Of a stretch of DNA of 64,000 nucleotides, positions 26,715 through 35,926 are shown piece after piece. Both the position numbers and the translations under genes were made by a program. The first letter of the stretch is position 1. The number at the start of each line of letters is the position of its first letter. Source of the DNA: VXYL01 sp963422285 (GTDB taxonomy: Bacteria > Pseudomonadota > Gammaproteobacteria > Pseudomonadales > Azotimanducaceae); contig CAXXJO010000002.1 in assembly GCA_963422285.2 (NCBI GenBank), positions 682,001-746,000 of the forward strand, in the 5' to 3' direction. The notes beneath the pieces were generated by a model that was not told the DNA's origin, made no database searches, and saw only the letters and a list, made by a program, of their open reading frames with translations.

Positions 26715-28682
26715 ATGACCGATTCGCAACCCTCGCCGACCGACTGGAGCGATGCCGCCATCGAGGCGGCGCTGGCCGAGGCCCATGTGCCGTCGCTGAT
26801 CAACGCCCTGGTACACCTCACTGGCGATGCGTCGCTGATTCGTGGCGACATTCGCCCGACCAGCCAGCTGTTCGGCGATCCCCAGGGGGGCATCTCCGCG
26901 GAGCACCAGGCCGCCCTCCGCGCTCGCGCCCTGGACGCGCTGCGGGCGTATCGGGACGCCGGCTGCCCTGCCTTGGCGCCGCCATCGCCGGCACTGGTCA
27001 AAGAGATGGTGGACTTCATCGTCGGCATGGAACTCGGCGACGAGTACGGCGAGTTCCTGCTGTCGGAACTCAAGCTGCTCGACGAGGATCCCTATCAGGT
27101 TTCCCTGGACGACCTGCCGGCAACTGCCCGGCGCAACTTCCATGTGTTGGTGATCGGCGCCGGCATGTCCGGCATTCTTGCCGCCATCCGCCTGCAACAG
27201 GCCGGGGTGGGCTACACGGTGGTGGACAAGAACGCCAATGTCGGCGGCACCTGGTTCGAGAACCGCTACCCCGGCTGTCGGGTGGACAGCCCGAACCACA
27301 CCTATTCCTATTCCTTCGCGCCCCACGACTGGCCGCAGCATTTCTCGCGACAGAGCGTACTGCTCGACTACTTCGAGCGCATCGCCACCGAGTTCGGCAT
27401 CCGTCCCAACATCCGACTCTCCACGGAGGCGCTGGAAGCCCGCTACGGCGACGACGGCATCTGGCAGGTAGCGGTACGCGGCCCGCACGGCGAGGAAACC
27501 CTGACGGCGAACGCCATCATCACCGCCGTCGGCCAGCTGAATCGGCCCAAGCTTCCAGATATCGAGTGCTTGGGAACATTCCAAGGTCCCGCCTTCCACA
27601 CTGCCCAATGGCAACCCCAGATCGATTTGGCGGGCAAGCGCATCGCCGTCATCGGTACCGGCGCCAGCGCCTTCCAGACCGTGCCGGAGATCGCCCAAGC
27701 GGCGGACAGCGTCACCGTCTTCCAGCGCACCCCGCCCTGGGTGGCGCCCCGTGCCGAGTACCACGACTACATCGCCGACGGCAAGCACTGGCTGCTGAAC
27801 CAAGTGCCCTTCTACGCCAAGTGGTTTCGCTTCTGGATGTTCTGGACCACCGCCGAGGGGCTGCTGGCCATGGTGCGGCGCGATCCGTCTTGGAACGGGA
27901 GCCCTCAGCCGGGGAGCGCGAGGGGAGACCCCTCGCATAGAGAGCGCTCGGTAAGCGCTGCCAACGACCAGCTGCGCACCATGCTGACGGCAAACGTCCA
28001 AGCCATGGTCGGCGACGACCCGGAGCTGTTCGCCAAATGCGTACCGGATTATCCCCCGGCCGGCAAACGCATGCTGGTGGACAACGGCCACTGGTTCCGA
28101 GCCCTCAAGCGCGACAACGTGGAGCTGGTGACGGACCCCATCGCCCGCATCAACGCCGCCGGCATCGAAACCGCTTCCGGGCGCCAAGTGGACGCGGACG
28201 TGCTGATCTACGGCACCGGCTTCCACGCCAGCCGCATTCTGTTTCCTATGAAGATCTACGGCAAGGACGGCATCGAGCTGCGTACCCATTGGGGTGCCGA
28301 CCCCCGCGCCTACCTGGGCATCGTCATGCCCGGCTACCCCAACCTGTTCTGCTGCTACGGCCCCAACACCAACATCGTCGTCAACGGCAGCATCGTCTTC
28401 TTCTCCGAGTGCGAGGCGCGCTACATCATGGGTTGCCTGCGGCTGCTCATCGAAAAAGCGGCGACAGAGGGCAGCGCGGCCATGGACTGCCGCCAGGACG
28501 TACACGACGCCTACAACGAGAAGATCGACGCCGGCAACCGGGACATGGCTTGGGGGTCGCCCAACGTCAGCAGCTGGTACAAGAACGAACATGGCCGGGT
28601 TACCCAGAACTGGCCGTTCACGCTGCTTCAGTTCTGGCAGCAGACCAAGGCGCCGAATGCCGAGGACTTCACCTTCACCTGA
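26715..28682 (+). CDS. Baeyer-Villiger-type flavin monooxygenase with palindromic-element insertion
   Basis: FAD/NADPH enzyme of 655 residues inserting oxygen into ketones. It has an about 130-residue N-terminal extension, then the FAD motif VIGAGMSGILAAIRL, GGTWFENRYPG, the monooxygenase fingerprint region FQGPAFHTAQWQP and the NADPH motif AVIGTGASAFQ. Around residues 395-410, SWNGSPQPGSARGDPSH comes from a palindromic element (27897-27942) inserted in frame just before the conserved RSVSAANDQLR. The C-terminal region (GTGFHASRILFPM, then YGPNTNIV) is intact. The insertion lies in a variable linker and may be tolerated. Confidence 0.88.
   Translation: MTDSQPSPTDWSDAAIEAALAEAHVPSLINALVHLTGDASLIRGDIRPTSQLFGDPQGGISAEHQAALRARALDALRAYRDAGCPALAPPSPALVKEMVDFIVGMELGDEYGEFLLSELKLLDEDPYQVSLDDLPATARRNFHVLVIGAGMSGILAAIRLQQAGVGYTVVDKNANVGGTWFENRYPGCRVDSPNHTYSYSFAPHDWPQHFSRQSVLLDYFERIATEFGIRPNIRLSTEALEARYGDDGIWQVAVRGPHGEETLTANAIITAVGQLNRPKLPDIECLGTFQGPAFHTAQWQPQIDLAGKRIAVIGTGASAFQTVPEIAQAADSVTVFQRTPPWVAPRAEYHDYIADGKHWLLNQVPFYAKWFRFWMFWTTAEGLLAMVRRDPSWNGSPQPGSARGDPSHRERSVSAANDQLRTMLTANVQAMVGDDPELFAKCVPDYPPAGKRMLVDNGHWFRALKRDNVELVTDPIARINAAGIETASGRQVDADVLIYGTGFHASRILFPMKIYGKDGIELRTHWGADPRAYLGIVMPGYPNLFCCYGPNTNIVVNGSIVFFSECEARYIMGCLRLLIEKAATEGSAAMDCRQDVHDAYNEKIDAGNRDMAWGSPNVSSWYKNEHGRVTQNWPFTLLQFWQQTKAPNAEDFTFT
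27897..27942 (+). repeat. In-frame palindromic element inside the monooxygenase gene
   Basis: Same element as at 16857-16901. The stem GCGAGGGG (27918-27925), a 3-base loop AGA and CCCCTCGC (27929-27936) form a perfect 8-bp hairpin. It is preceded by GGGAGCCCTCAGCCGGGGA and is translated as GSPQPGSARGDPSH in the same frame as in the HAD gene. Confidence 0.8.
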
Positions 28683-28722
28683 CCTCGTCTTGCGCCGCCT
28701 CATATGCTATAAAAGCAGCACT

Positions 28723-30957
28723 ATGAGGCCTATGCTGGTTATCGTCGGCCTGCTCGGCGGGGTGCTGGCCGAGGCGGGGGCCACGGCCGCCGCCCCCTGG
28801 CAAGCGGCGGTCGAACGAACCATGGCCGAGACCTGCGCCATCCGCGGCCTCACGCTCAAGCAGCCCGTGACCGTGCGGCCGATGTCGGAGTTCGATGGCG
28901 GCTATACCCCAGGCATTGGCAGCGTAGCGTGGGAAGCCGAGTATGCAGAAACCTGGCGCGCCGGCTGGTGCGCCCTGGGCGTCTACTGCGCTCGAAAGGT
29001 CGAGAACAACGACTTGGGCGAGAGTCCTCTCAGGGGGCCGCAGGGGTTGTACGACAGAAAGCGCAACGCGCTGTTCGTGAAGGGTGTGAGCAACGCCGAC
29101 GGCGACTGGCGCGGCACCGTGGCCCACGAGCTGGTCCATGCGCTGCAATACCACACCTTCCCGACATTGAACGCGATCCATCTGTGGCAGAACCGCGATC
29201 TGGCAGCCGCTGCCAACGCCGTGGTGGAAGGCGATGCGCATCTAGTCGGCTGGTGGCTGGACCCTGCCGAACGATACCACCTGTGCGACATGGCACCTCG
29301 CGACAGGGATACGCGGCAACCGCGAAGGTGGAACTGGACTCCCGACGGCTTCTGGGCGCACGAAGGCTTTCCCCATGCCTTTGGCCCGGAACTGGCCTTG
29401 GAGCGTTTGCTCGCGGCTGGCCAGAAAGGCGTCGATGCGCTGCTGCGCAAGCCGCCGCTGTCCACCCTCGGGGTGCTGAGGCCGCACCAGGAGGGAGCAG
29501 TGGAGTTCATCAAGCTGCCTGACCTCGCCGCTGAAACCGATGCAGGGGCGCGCAAATGCAAGGCAGGGCTGACCAATACCGCCGGCGCATTGGGCATCTG
29601 GGGCCTGCTGCTGCAACACGGCGATCCAGACGCCACCGCAGCGGAACTGCCCGAATTCCTGGACCACTGGCTGGGCGACCGCTTCCACCACCTCGCATGC
29701 TCCGGCGACCACGACGACGAACTGGCGTGGCTGACGCGCTGGCGCAGCGCCGATGCGGCGCAGGAGTTCGCCGACCGCTACCGCGGCGTCGCCACGTCGA
29801 TTCCTTCCTACGGCGGACTGCTGGCATCTCCGCCGGCGCCATTCGTGCGTGGGAGATCGGTCGTCGTCGCAACGCCGGGCCTGAACCAAGCCGTCCCGTC
29901 TATCGAGCACTCGAAAGTCGAGACGTTTTCGCGCTACAGCGATTGGATCGCCAGCGACTGCTTTCCCGACGAGGAGTGCTACGCGATCGACGCCGAAGCG
30001 GCCTCCAGCGGCCGCGGCCAAGAGTACATTTGCGCCACGGCTTCCTCGCCGCCAGCCGAGTTCGTGGACTGGCTCGACCGCGTCCGCCAAGCGAGGAGGC
30101 CGCCACCGCCGCAGGGAGAGCTGGAAGCCGTCATGGAGAATACGGGCCAGCTGGCGACATTCTGCGCTGTCAACGGCAGGCGCAACACGGATTTTCTGCA
30201 AGCCTGTCGCGCGGCATACAACGGTACGAAGTATCTGGTCGGTCTGCTACGCGACACCCGCTGGCAACGGATGCCCTACTGTTTCACGAATGGCGAGTTC
30301 CGCCATTGGATCGAGACAACCTACTACGGCGAGCACGATCGTCCCTTCGCCGCCGAGTCGATCTTCCCAGGCCTCTACGGCCCGCCGCTGGCCATGAGCG
30401 CCCTGGCCGGCAACGCCGGCCAGGGCCTGGAAGCGCTCGCCAGTGCGCCGCCGCTGTCCACATTGCAGGTGCTGCGCCCGAATCATCCCTCCGTCGTCGA
30501 CTTCATCCGAATGCCTCGGGACCAGCTCGCGGCGCTAGGTTGCGAAGTGGCCGCCAGCGACGTGCGCGGCGTACTGGCCATCTGGAACCTGCTGATGGAC
30601 TACGGCCAAGCGCCGGAAGAAGATGCGCTGCCGCCCTTTCTGCGCCACTGGCGTGGAGATCGAACCGCCTTCATCCGCTGCGGCGAGCGGGCAGGCTGGG
30701 CGTGGATCAGCCGTTGGGGAAACGCCGCCGCGGCGCGGGCGTTCGCCGAACGTTACCGCGACCTCGCGCCGCTGGCGGCGCAGGAAACCGGCCTTCCTGC
30801 GGTTTCCGCGCAAATCGATGGACGCACCGTTTGGGTGCTGCCGCCTTTCTTGAAAAAGCACGAAGCCATTCTGAGAAACCACACCGAAGTACGCGAGTTC
30901 GGCACCTTTCGGAAATGGGTGGCGGATGGCTGCTTTCCGCAAGTCGAATGCAATTAG
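28723..30957 (+). CDS. Exported HEXXH protein with internal duplication
   Basis: A 744-residue product with a signal sequence (MRPMLVIVGLLGGVLAEAGA). A putative zinc-peptidase motif, TVAHELVHALQYH, lies near residue 135 with a downstream VVEGDAHLVGWW that could supply the third ligand. The remainder repeats: LSTLGVLRPHQEGAVEFIKLP with LPEFLDHWLGDRFHHL in the first half, and LSTLQVLRPNHPSVVDFIRMP with LPPFLRHWRGDRTAFI in the second. The second unit has no HEXXH. No family name was recognised; peptidase function is inferred from the motif only. The next gene is 358 bases away. Confidence 0.68.
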   Translation: MRPMLVIVGLLGGVLAEAGATAAAPWQAAVERTMAETCAIRGLTLKQPVTVRPMSEFDGGYTPGIGSVAWEAEYAETWRAGWCALGVYCARKVENNDLGESPLRGPQGLYDRKRNALFVKGVSNADGDWRGTVAHELVHALQYHTFPTLNAIHLWQNRDLAAAANAVVEGDAHLVGWWLDPAERYHLCDMAPRDRDTRQPRRWNWTPDGFWAHEGFPHAFGPELALERLLAAGQKGVDALLRKPPLSTLGVLRPHQEGAVEFIKLPDLAAETDAGARKCKAGLTNTAGALGIWGLLLQHGDPDATAAELPEFLDHWLGDRFHHLACSGDHDDELAWLTRWRSADAAQEFADRYRGVATSIPSYGGLLASPPAPFVRGRSVVVATPGLNQAVPSIEHSKVETFSRYSDWIASDCFPDEECYAIDAEAASSGRGQEYICATASSPPAEFVDWLDRVRQARRPPPPQGELEAVMENTGQLATFCAVNGRRNTDFLQACRAAYNGTKYLVGLLRDTRWQRMPYCFTNGEFRHWIETTYYGEHDRPFAAESIFPGLYGPPLAMSALAGNAGQGLEALASAPPLSTLQVLRPNHPSVVDFIRMPRDQLAALGCEVAASDVRGVLAIWNLLMDYGQAPEEDALPPFLRHWRGDRTAFIRCGERAGWAWISRWGNAAAARAFAERYRDLAPLAAQETGLPAVSAQIDGRTVWVLPPFLKKHEAILRNHTEVREFGTFRKWVADGCFPQVECN

Positions 30958-31315
30958 TCGAATGCGACCAACGGCACTTGGCGCCGCCATTGTCGGCCGC
31001 ATCGGCCCCTGTTCCTGCTGTCGAGTCGGGCCCGGCCAAGCGCCGGCGCGGCTCGATAAAGCCAGCTGCTGAAAGCACGGCGAACATGCACGTCTCGCCT
31101 TGCGGCACGACGATGCCGAGAACGCCGATCATGGACGACACGGCCTGCCGGACCGTTCAGGCAACTCAGCAGGAACATGACTGTCGCCTGTGCGAAGGCG
31201 CGGCCAAGTCCACCTCCGACGGGAACTCGAGGATGCGCCGGACCGAATTCGGAATCCCTGACCGAGTTCGCAAACGCAGGGGCGTTGCCAGCTCATCCGG
31301 AACCGGTGCGGACCG
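30958..31315. other. 358-bp region without a recognised gene
   Basis: Lies between the HEXXH protein and the CrtI-like enzyme. The GC content is normal and no hairpin, repeat or protein family was recognised. It may hold the promoter for the downstream gene. Confidence 0.4.
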
Positions 31316-32905
31316 ATGAACGCAGCCTCTGACGCCATCGTCCTCGGCGGCGGCCACAACGGCCTGGTCTGCGCCTGCTACTTGGCGCAAGCCGGACTTC
31401 GCGTTCGGGTGCTGGAGCGCCGCCCTATCGTCGGCGGCGCTGCGGTCACCGAGGAGTTCCATCCCGGCTTCCGCAACTCCACCGCCAGCTACACCGTCGG
31501 TCTGCTGGCGCCGGAGATCGTCCGCGATCTGCGCCTGAAGGCCCACGGCCTGCGCTTCGTCCCTCGTCCCCAAGCCAACTTTCTGCCGCTGCCGGACGGC
31601 GAATCTCTATCGCTCTTCAACGACGATCGGCAAACGGCGCAGGAGTTCGCCCGCTTCTCCGCCAAGGACGCCGAGGCGCTGGCGGGTTTCCGCGCCATGA
31701 TCCGGGAAGCCGGCGCTGTGGTTCGCGGCCAGCTGTTCCGTACGCCGCCCAATGTCGGCGGCGGCCTCGCCGACGGCCTGCGTGCTGGCCTTGCCGCTCT
31801 GGACGTGAAGAACCTCTCCATGCACCGCCGCCGGCATCTGGCCGATCTGTTGCTGAAGCCGGTGGCAAGCGTCCTCGATGGCTGGTTCGAGAACGAACAC
31901 GTAAAAGCCGCTCTCGCCTTCGATGCCACGGTGGGCAATTTCGCCTCGCCCTACGCGCCAGAGACCGCCTATGGGCTGCTGCATCACGCCCTCGGCGAAC
32001 TCGATGGCGTTGGCGGCGTCTGGGGCCACGCCATCGGCGGCATGGGGGCGATCACCCAGGCCATGTTGGCCGAGGCGCGTCGCTTGGGCGTCGAAGTGGA
32101 AACCGAGGCCGATGTTCGAGAAGTGATCGTCCAAAGCGGCCGTGCCACCGGCGTCGTGCTCGCCGACGGCAGCACCCGCCGCAGCCGTCGGATCGCCGCC
32201 AACATCGCGCCCAAGACGCTCTACCTGAAGCTGATCGACTCCGTCGCGCTCGATGCGGAATTCCTGCGTCGCATCCATGCCATCCGCACCGAGTCCGCCA
32301 CCTTGCGCATGAACGTGGCGCTGGCCGAACTGCCTGACTTCGCCTGCAAGCCCGGCGTTCGAGCCCAGGATCACCACGCCTCCGGCATCGTCATCGGCCC
32401 CACGCTGGACTACCTGGAAGCCGCCTATCTCGACGCCCGGCAAGGCGACTGGTCGCGCCGGCCAATCGTCGAAATGCTGATTCCATCCACGGTGGACGAC
32501 TCCCTGGCTCCGCCCGATCGCCATGTGGCCAGCCTGTTCTGCCAGCACTTCCCCTACGATCGGGATTGGCAACGCCAGGGGGAAGCCGCGGCGGAGACCG
32601 TCTTCGCCACCATCGACCGCTTTGCGCCCAACTTCAGCCGCTCCGTCATCGCCCGGCAGATCCTGACGCCGTCGGACTTGGAGCAGCGCTTCGGCCTCCC
32701 CGGCGGCGACATCTTCCATGGCGCCCACACGCTGGACCAGCTCTGGAGCAACCGCCCAGTAATGGGCTACGCTGGCTATCGCGGCCCCATCGCCGGCCTG
32801 TACCATTGCGGCGCCGGCGCCCATCCGGGCGGCGGCGTCACCGGCATTCCAGGACGCAATGCGGCGCGGGAGATGGTGCGGGACATCGCCCGAAGACGAC
32901 CGTAG
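31316..32905 (+). CDS. CrtI/PYROXD2-like FAD-dependent oxidoreductase
   Basis: A 529-residue flavoprotein of the phytoene desaturase superfamily. FAD-binding motif: AIVLGGGHNGLVCACYLA, followed by VLERRPIVGGAAVTEEFHPG. The second FAD region near the C-terminus is GLYHCGAGAHPGGGVTGIPG and ends GRNAAREMV. The GGGHNGL start resembles PYROXD2-type proteins more than true carotenoid desaturases, and no carotenoid genes are nearby, so the substrate is unknown. ATG at 31316. Confidence 0.82.
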   Translation: MNAASDAIVLGGGHNGLVCACYLAQAGLRVRVLERRPIVGGAAVTEEFHPGFRNSTASYTVGLLAPEIVRDLRLKAHGLRFVPRPQANFLPLPDGESLSLFNDDRQTAQEFARFSAKDAEALAGFRAMIREAGAVVRGQLFRTPPNVGGGLADGLRAGLAALDVKNLSMHRRRHLADLLLKPVASVLDGWFENEHVKAALAFDATVGNFASPYAPETAYGLLHHALGELDGVGGVWGHAIGGMGAITQAMLAEARRLGVEVETEADVREVIVQSGRATGVVLADGSTRRSRRIAANIAPKTLYLKLIDSVALDAEFLRRIHAIRTESATLRMNVALAELPDFACKPGVRAQDHHASGIVIGPTLDYLEAAYLDARQGDWSRRPIVEMLIPSTVDDSLAPPDRHVASLFCQHFPYDRDWQRQGEAAAETVFATIDRFAPNFSRSVIARQILTPSDLEQRFGLPGGDIFHGAHTLDQLWSNRPVMGYAGYRGPIAGLYHCGAGAHPGGGVTGIPGRNAAREMVRDIARRRP

Positions 32906-33037
32906 CGGCATTGCAGCCGGCAAATCGGTCTGAACCGGGGCTAGCTAGCCCGCACGCGCCATTCCCGCCGAGTTCCGATCTTCCAGGGCCGTTTCGGCCG
33001 GACGGCTCAGGATGCTGCGGCCTAGTCCAGCCAAGGC

Positions 33038-33227
33038 GGTCGCAGCCCGAACAGAGCGCAGGCCCGGCGCTGGAGAAGACGACATCGTAGACCTTGTCGT
33101 TCTCGGCTTCGGCGAGCGCGGCATCGAGATCGCCAAGCAGCGGGCAGTCCAGGGCGTTGCGACTTCCCCTACGGTTCATGACGATCCGGCCCACAGGACC
33201 GCCTACGGTGCAGTCGATGGTTTCCAC
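33038..33227 (-). pseudogene. N-terminal fragment of an enoyl-CoA hydratase/isomerase
   Basis: The first about 63 codons (METIDCTVGGPVGRIVMNR, SRNALDCPLLGDLDAALAEAE, then VYDVVFSSAGPALCSGCD) match the start of crotonase enzymes up to the first oxyanion-hole segment, normally AFCAGGD. The rest of the protein is missing; after this point the frame has no crotonase features. It is a truncated relic between the CrtI-like gene and the phosphodiesterase gene. Confidence 0.65.
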
Positions 33228-33293
33228 GGCGCTTCCCCGTTGCTGGCCGGGTGCCGGCGAGATCCGCGCCGTTCGCGGCCCGGCCCGGGACGC

Positions 33294-34193
33294 CTACTCC
33301 TGCCCACAGGCCGAGCCGACCACTGCGAGCGCCTGATCCGGGTGGTCGGCGAACACCGCGTCGATGTCGAGCGCGACGAGCGCCGCCACTTCGTCGGCGA
33401 AGGAGGCGAAGCCGCGGCCTAGACGATCGGCGCGCAGCGTGTACACATGCACCGCGAGGCCACGGTCGCGGGCCTTCTGGACAATGGACGGCTGGCCGAG
33501 GACGAGTGCCTTGGGCACGCCGATACCGGCCGCGTAGCCGGCGATGGCATCCAGTTCCCGATCGGCGAGGGGCGCGTTGCCGGGGGGACCGTGGAGTAGC
33601 TGGATGCGTGGATGGCTGGTGTCGAGGGCCGCCAGCGCCTCGGCGTCGAAGGACTGGATGCGCACCGGCAGATCGTAGCCGGCGAGCGTTCGCAGCAAGA
33701 CCGCCGCCAGCTGCGGCTGCGCCCTGGGACTCTTCAGCTCGGGATAGATGCCGACACGCCGGCCGGTGGTGCGATTCAATCCTTCCACGAGGTCGAGCAC
33801 GTCTTCCAGGCGCGGTACGCGAAACGTCGCATGGGGGAAGCGTCCCTGGCTGGCATCCACCACCAGCAGTTGCCGGATTTCCCCATAGGCGAGGTCCGCG
33901 GCGTAGTGGCGACCGTCCTCCCGCGCCCGGCCGGCGAACACCTGGGCGACATTGGTGGTGCGGTCCAGGGTGATGTCGTGCAGCGCAATCGGTACGCCGT
34001 CCGCGGTCAGTACCGTGTCCGGTTCGATCCAATGCGCACCCTGGCCGTAAGCCAGCGCATAGGCTGGCAGCGTATGCTCGGGCAGGTAGCCGGATGCGCC
34101 GCGATGAGCGATCACCTCCACGCAGGCGGCATGCGCGGCCCGCGCAAACAACGCCGCCAACGCGGTCAGCAATGGGCGTACCGAGTTCTTCAT
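33294..34193 (-). CDS. Glycerophosphodiester phosphodiesterase, exported
   Basis: Hydrolyses deacylated phospholipids to glycerol 3-phosphate and an alcohol. The 299-residue protein has a signal peptide (residues 1-22, ending ARAAHAA), the catalytic start VIAHRGASGYLPEHT, then HWIEPDTVLTADGVPIALHD with the metal ligands, and YPELKSPRAQP. The C-terminus has VHVYTLRAD and AVFADHPDQAL. Length and order match periplasmic GlpQ-like enzymes. The start is MKNSVRPL at 34193; MVAS upstream is an alternative. Confidence 0.88.
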   Translation of the reverse strand: MKNSVRPLLTALAALFARAAHAACVEVIAHRGASGYLPEHTLPAYALAYGQGAHWIEPDTVLTADGVPIALHDITLDRTTNVAQVFAGRAREDGRHYAADLAYGEIRQLLVVDASQGRFPHATFRVPRLEDVLDLVEGLNRTTGRRVGIYPELKSPRAQPQLAAVLLRTLAGYDLPVRIQSFDAEALAALDTSHPRIQLLHGPPGNAPLADRELDAIAGYAAGIGVPKALVLGQPSIVQKARDRGLAVHVYTLRADRLGRGFASFADEVAALVALDIDAVFADHPDQALAVVGSACGQE

Positions 34194-34632
34194 GGACGCA
34201 ACCATAGCATTCCAAGTTGAACGAAAGAGGACACCCGAAGGCCCACGCGGCGACAGCGGCTCGCCTTGGACTTCCCGCCGGGCCGGAATGTCGAATCGGA
34301 AGCCGCAGTCGCCGCCCCCGAACAGCGACGACGAGGACGAATTTGATCGGACCGAGATCGAAATGCGATCTTTCGGCAGGTGCCGTATCGTCTCGAGGCA
34401 TCGAGCGCTGCACGTCGCCGAACCCGAAAAGAACCCGATCGGGACGGCACCGGTCAACGCCAACCGGAAACTGCCGCTCCTATCCATACTGCGATGCACA
34501 CGACAAGCCCGGACATTCCCTTGACCGCCACTGTCAACCACATTATCTTCATTACGCTTGCATTATGGGACGTTGCAATGGAACCCATGCAAGTTACGGC
34601 ACGATTTCCGTGCGAACCGGCCACCGGATTGG
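34194..34632. other. 439-bp region without a recognised gene
   Basis: Lies between the phosphodiesterase start (minus) and a toxin-antitoxin relic (plus). GC content falls between about 34500 and 34620. No family, RNA or repeat was recognised; it should hold promoters for both flanks. Confidence 0.4.
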
Positions 34633-34848
34633 ATGAGGCCGCAAGGCAACAAAGCCGCAGCCGGGCCGAAAATCCCGAGGCAGGCCGTGGAGCGCTGCTT
34701 GGAGGACTTCGACGACCTGTCGATGGCCGTGGATCGTCTGCGCGACCCGAACGACCCGGTGCTGGACTGGGAGCAAGTACGTACCGGCCCACTCAACGCA
34801 GATCAAGCGAAGCGCCGAGAAGGACCTGCTTCGGATAGCGCACAATAA
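34633..34848 (+). pseudogene. Antitoxin-like fragment upstream of a RelE relic
   Basis: The readable protein (from ATG 34633) contains AVERCLEDFDDLSMAVDRLR and DPVLDWEQVR, which resembles the C-terminal half of RelB-type antitoxins (typically ...EEALRDP...IPWEEVKAELGL). The N-terminus has no ribbon-helix-helix signature, and the frame runs on past the expected end into the toxin. It is probably a remnant of a RelBE-type operon. Confidence 0.4.
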
Positions 34849-35011
34849 GCGCGGCAAGATCATCTATGTCGGCTCCGCCCTGGAAGGACAATTGCGCGGC
34901 CGGCGCCGCATTCGAGTGGGCGATTATCGGGTAGTGTATGAAATTCAGGACGTGAAGCTGGTCGTCCTTGTCGTCGGCGTCGCTCATCGGCGCGACATAT
35001 ACCGGCATTAG
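34802..35011 (+). pseudogene. Truncated RelE/ParE-type toxin
   Basis: In the frame starting at 34802 the translation IKRSAEKDLLRIA matches the N-terminal helix of RelE toxins, and the C-terminal RIRVGDYRVVYEIQDVKLVV with VGVAHRRDIYRH matches the conserved end. About 20 residues of the middle are missing, and there is no start codon at the expected place. The gene is therefore probably a deletion relic. Confidence 0.62.
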
Positions 35012-35185
35012 AGACCATCATAGCCATCGACGACGACAACGACAGGATCGCTTGTCATACAAGCCCTTCGTGGTCTGTCAACGGCCGAAGTCGATCGCGT
35101 TCGTCGCATTTTCGATGGCAAGGCTGCACCAGCCGGAGCCTGCTGCATGCGTACGATTCGGCCGGAGCCTCGGTCGAAGAATCCC

Positions 35186-35926
35186 CTACGACTTGATCGT
35201 CAACCGCCTGCTTAGAAAATCGAACGCGAACGCCACCTCTTCGGCAGGCACCTGGGGATGCAGCCCAGGGTTGGCGTGCATGCGCTTGTCCTTGCCGGCC
35301 AAGGCATCGAACAGCGCCAAGCAGCCGTCGCGGGGGAACAGTTCGTCTTCCAGCTGCATCAGGAAGAGCACGGGGCAGGCGATCTTGCTGGCGGCGGCCA
35401 GCACTCGCCCGGCGAACGGCCGCCCGGCCTCGGTGGTGCCGAGCAGGCCGAGCACCGCGGCCTTGGCCGCCGGCAGTTCGGCCAGCAAGGGGATGCCGAA
35501 AATGGAGCCCATGGACAGGCCGAAGTAGGCCAGCTCGCCCACCTCCGCTTGCCGCCGGACGGCAGCCAATGCGGCCTGCCAGTCGGCCACCATGTCGTCC
35601 ATGAACGTCGGTCGCCGCATTTCCTGCCCGAACGCTTGGCGACCGCCCGGGCCTGCTTGGCGGAGGCCGTGTACAGGGCCGTCAATGGCCAGAGCGCGGG
35701 CGCCGGCTTCGTCGGCGAAACGCCCGGCAAGGTGGCAGCCAGGTGCTTGATAGCGGTCGCCGGAGGCGCCGTGGCCGAACAGCACCAGGGGTGGTGTCTT
35801 CGACGGTGCCTGCTCCGGCGACCACAGCGCCCCCGTCACCGGCCGATCAAGGCCCTCGCGCCGAAGGCGAAACTCGCGTACCGGGCGGCCGGTCGGGTCC
35901 GCCGCGTCCCACCACTCCACGCTCAT
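35186..35926 (-). CDS. Alpha/beta hydrolase (dienelactone hydrolase-like)
   Basis: A 246-residue hydrolase. It has LVLFGHGASGDRY near residue 48, the nucleophile elbow YFGLSMGSIFGIP (catalytic Ser138), FLMQLEDELFP for the acid and a His in GLHPQVPAEE. The ATG at 35926 overlaps the TGA of the upstream PhyH gene (ATGA), so the two are coupled. The oxygenase probably makes a product that this enzyme hydrolyses, but no substrate is evident. Confidence 0.82.
   Translation of the reverse strand: MSVEWWDAADPTGRPVREFRLRREGLDRPVTGALWSPEQAPSKTPPLVLFGHGASGDRYQAPGCHLAGRFADEAGARALAIDGPVHGLRQAGPGGRQAFGQEMRRPTFMDDMVADWQAALAAVRRQAEVGELAYFGLSMGSIFGIPLLAELPAAKAAVLGLLGTTEAGRPFAGRVLAAASKIACPVLFLMQLEDELFPRDGCLALFDALAGKDKRMHANPGLHPQVPAEEVAFAFDFLSRRLTIKS

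Noticed and set aside
31316..32905. Carotenoid biosynthesis gene (phytoene desaturase)
   Set aside because: The FAD-dependent enzyme is CrtI-like, but no crtB, crtE or cyclase lies nearby and the start resembles PYROXD2 proteins.
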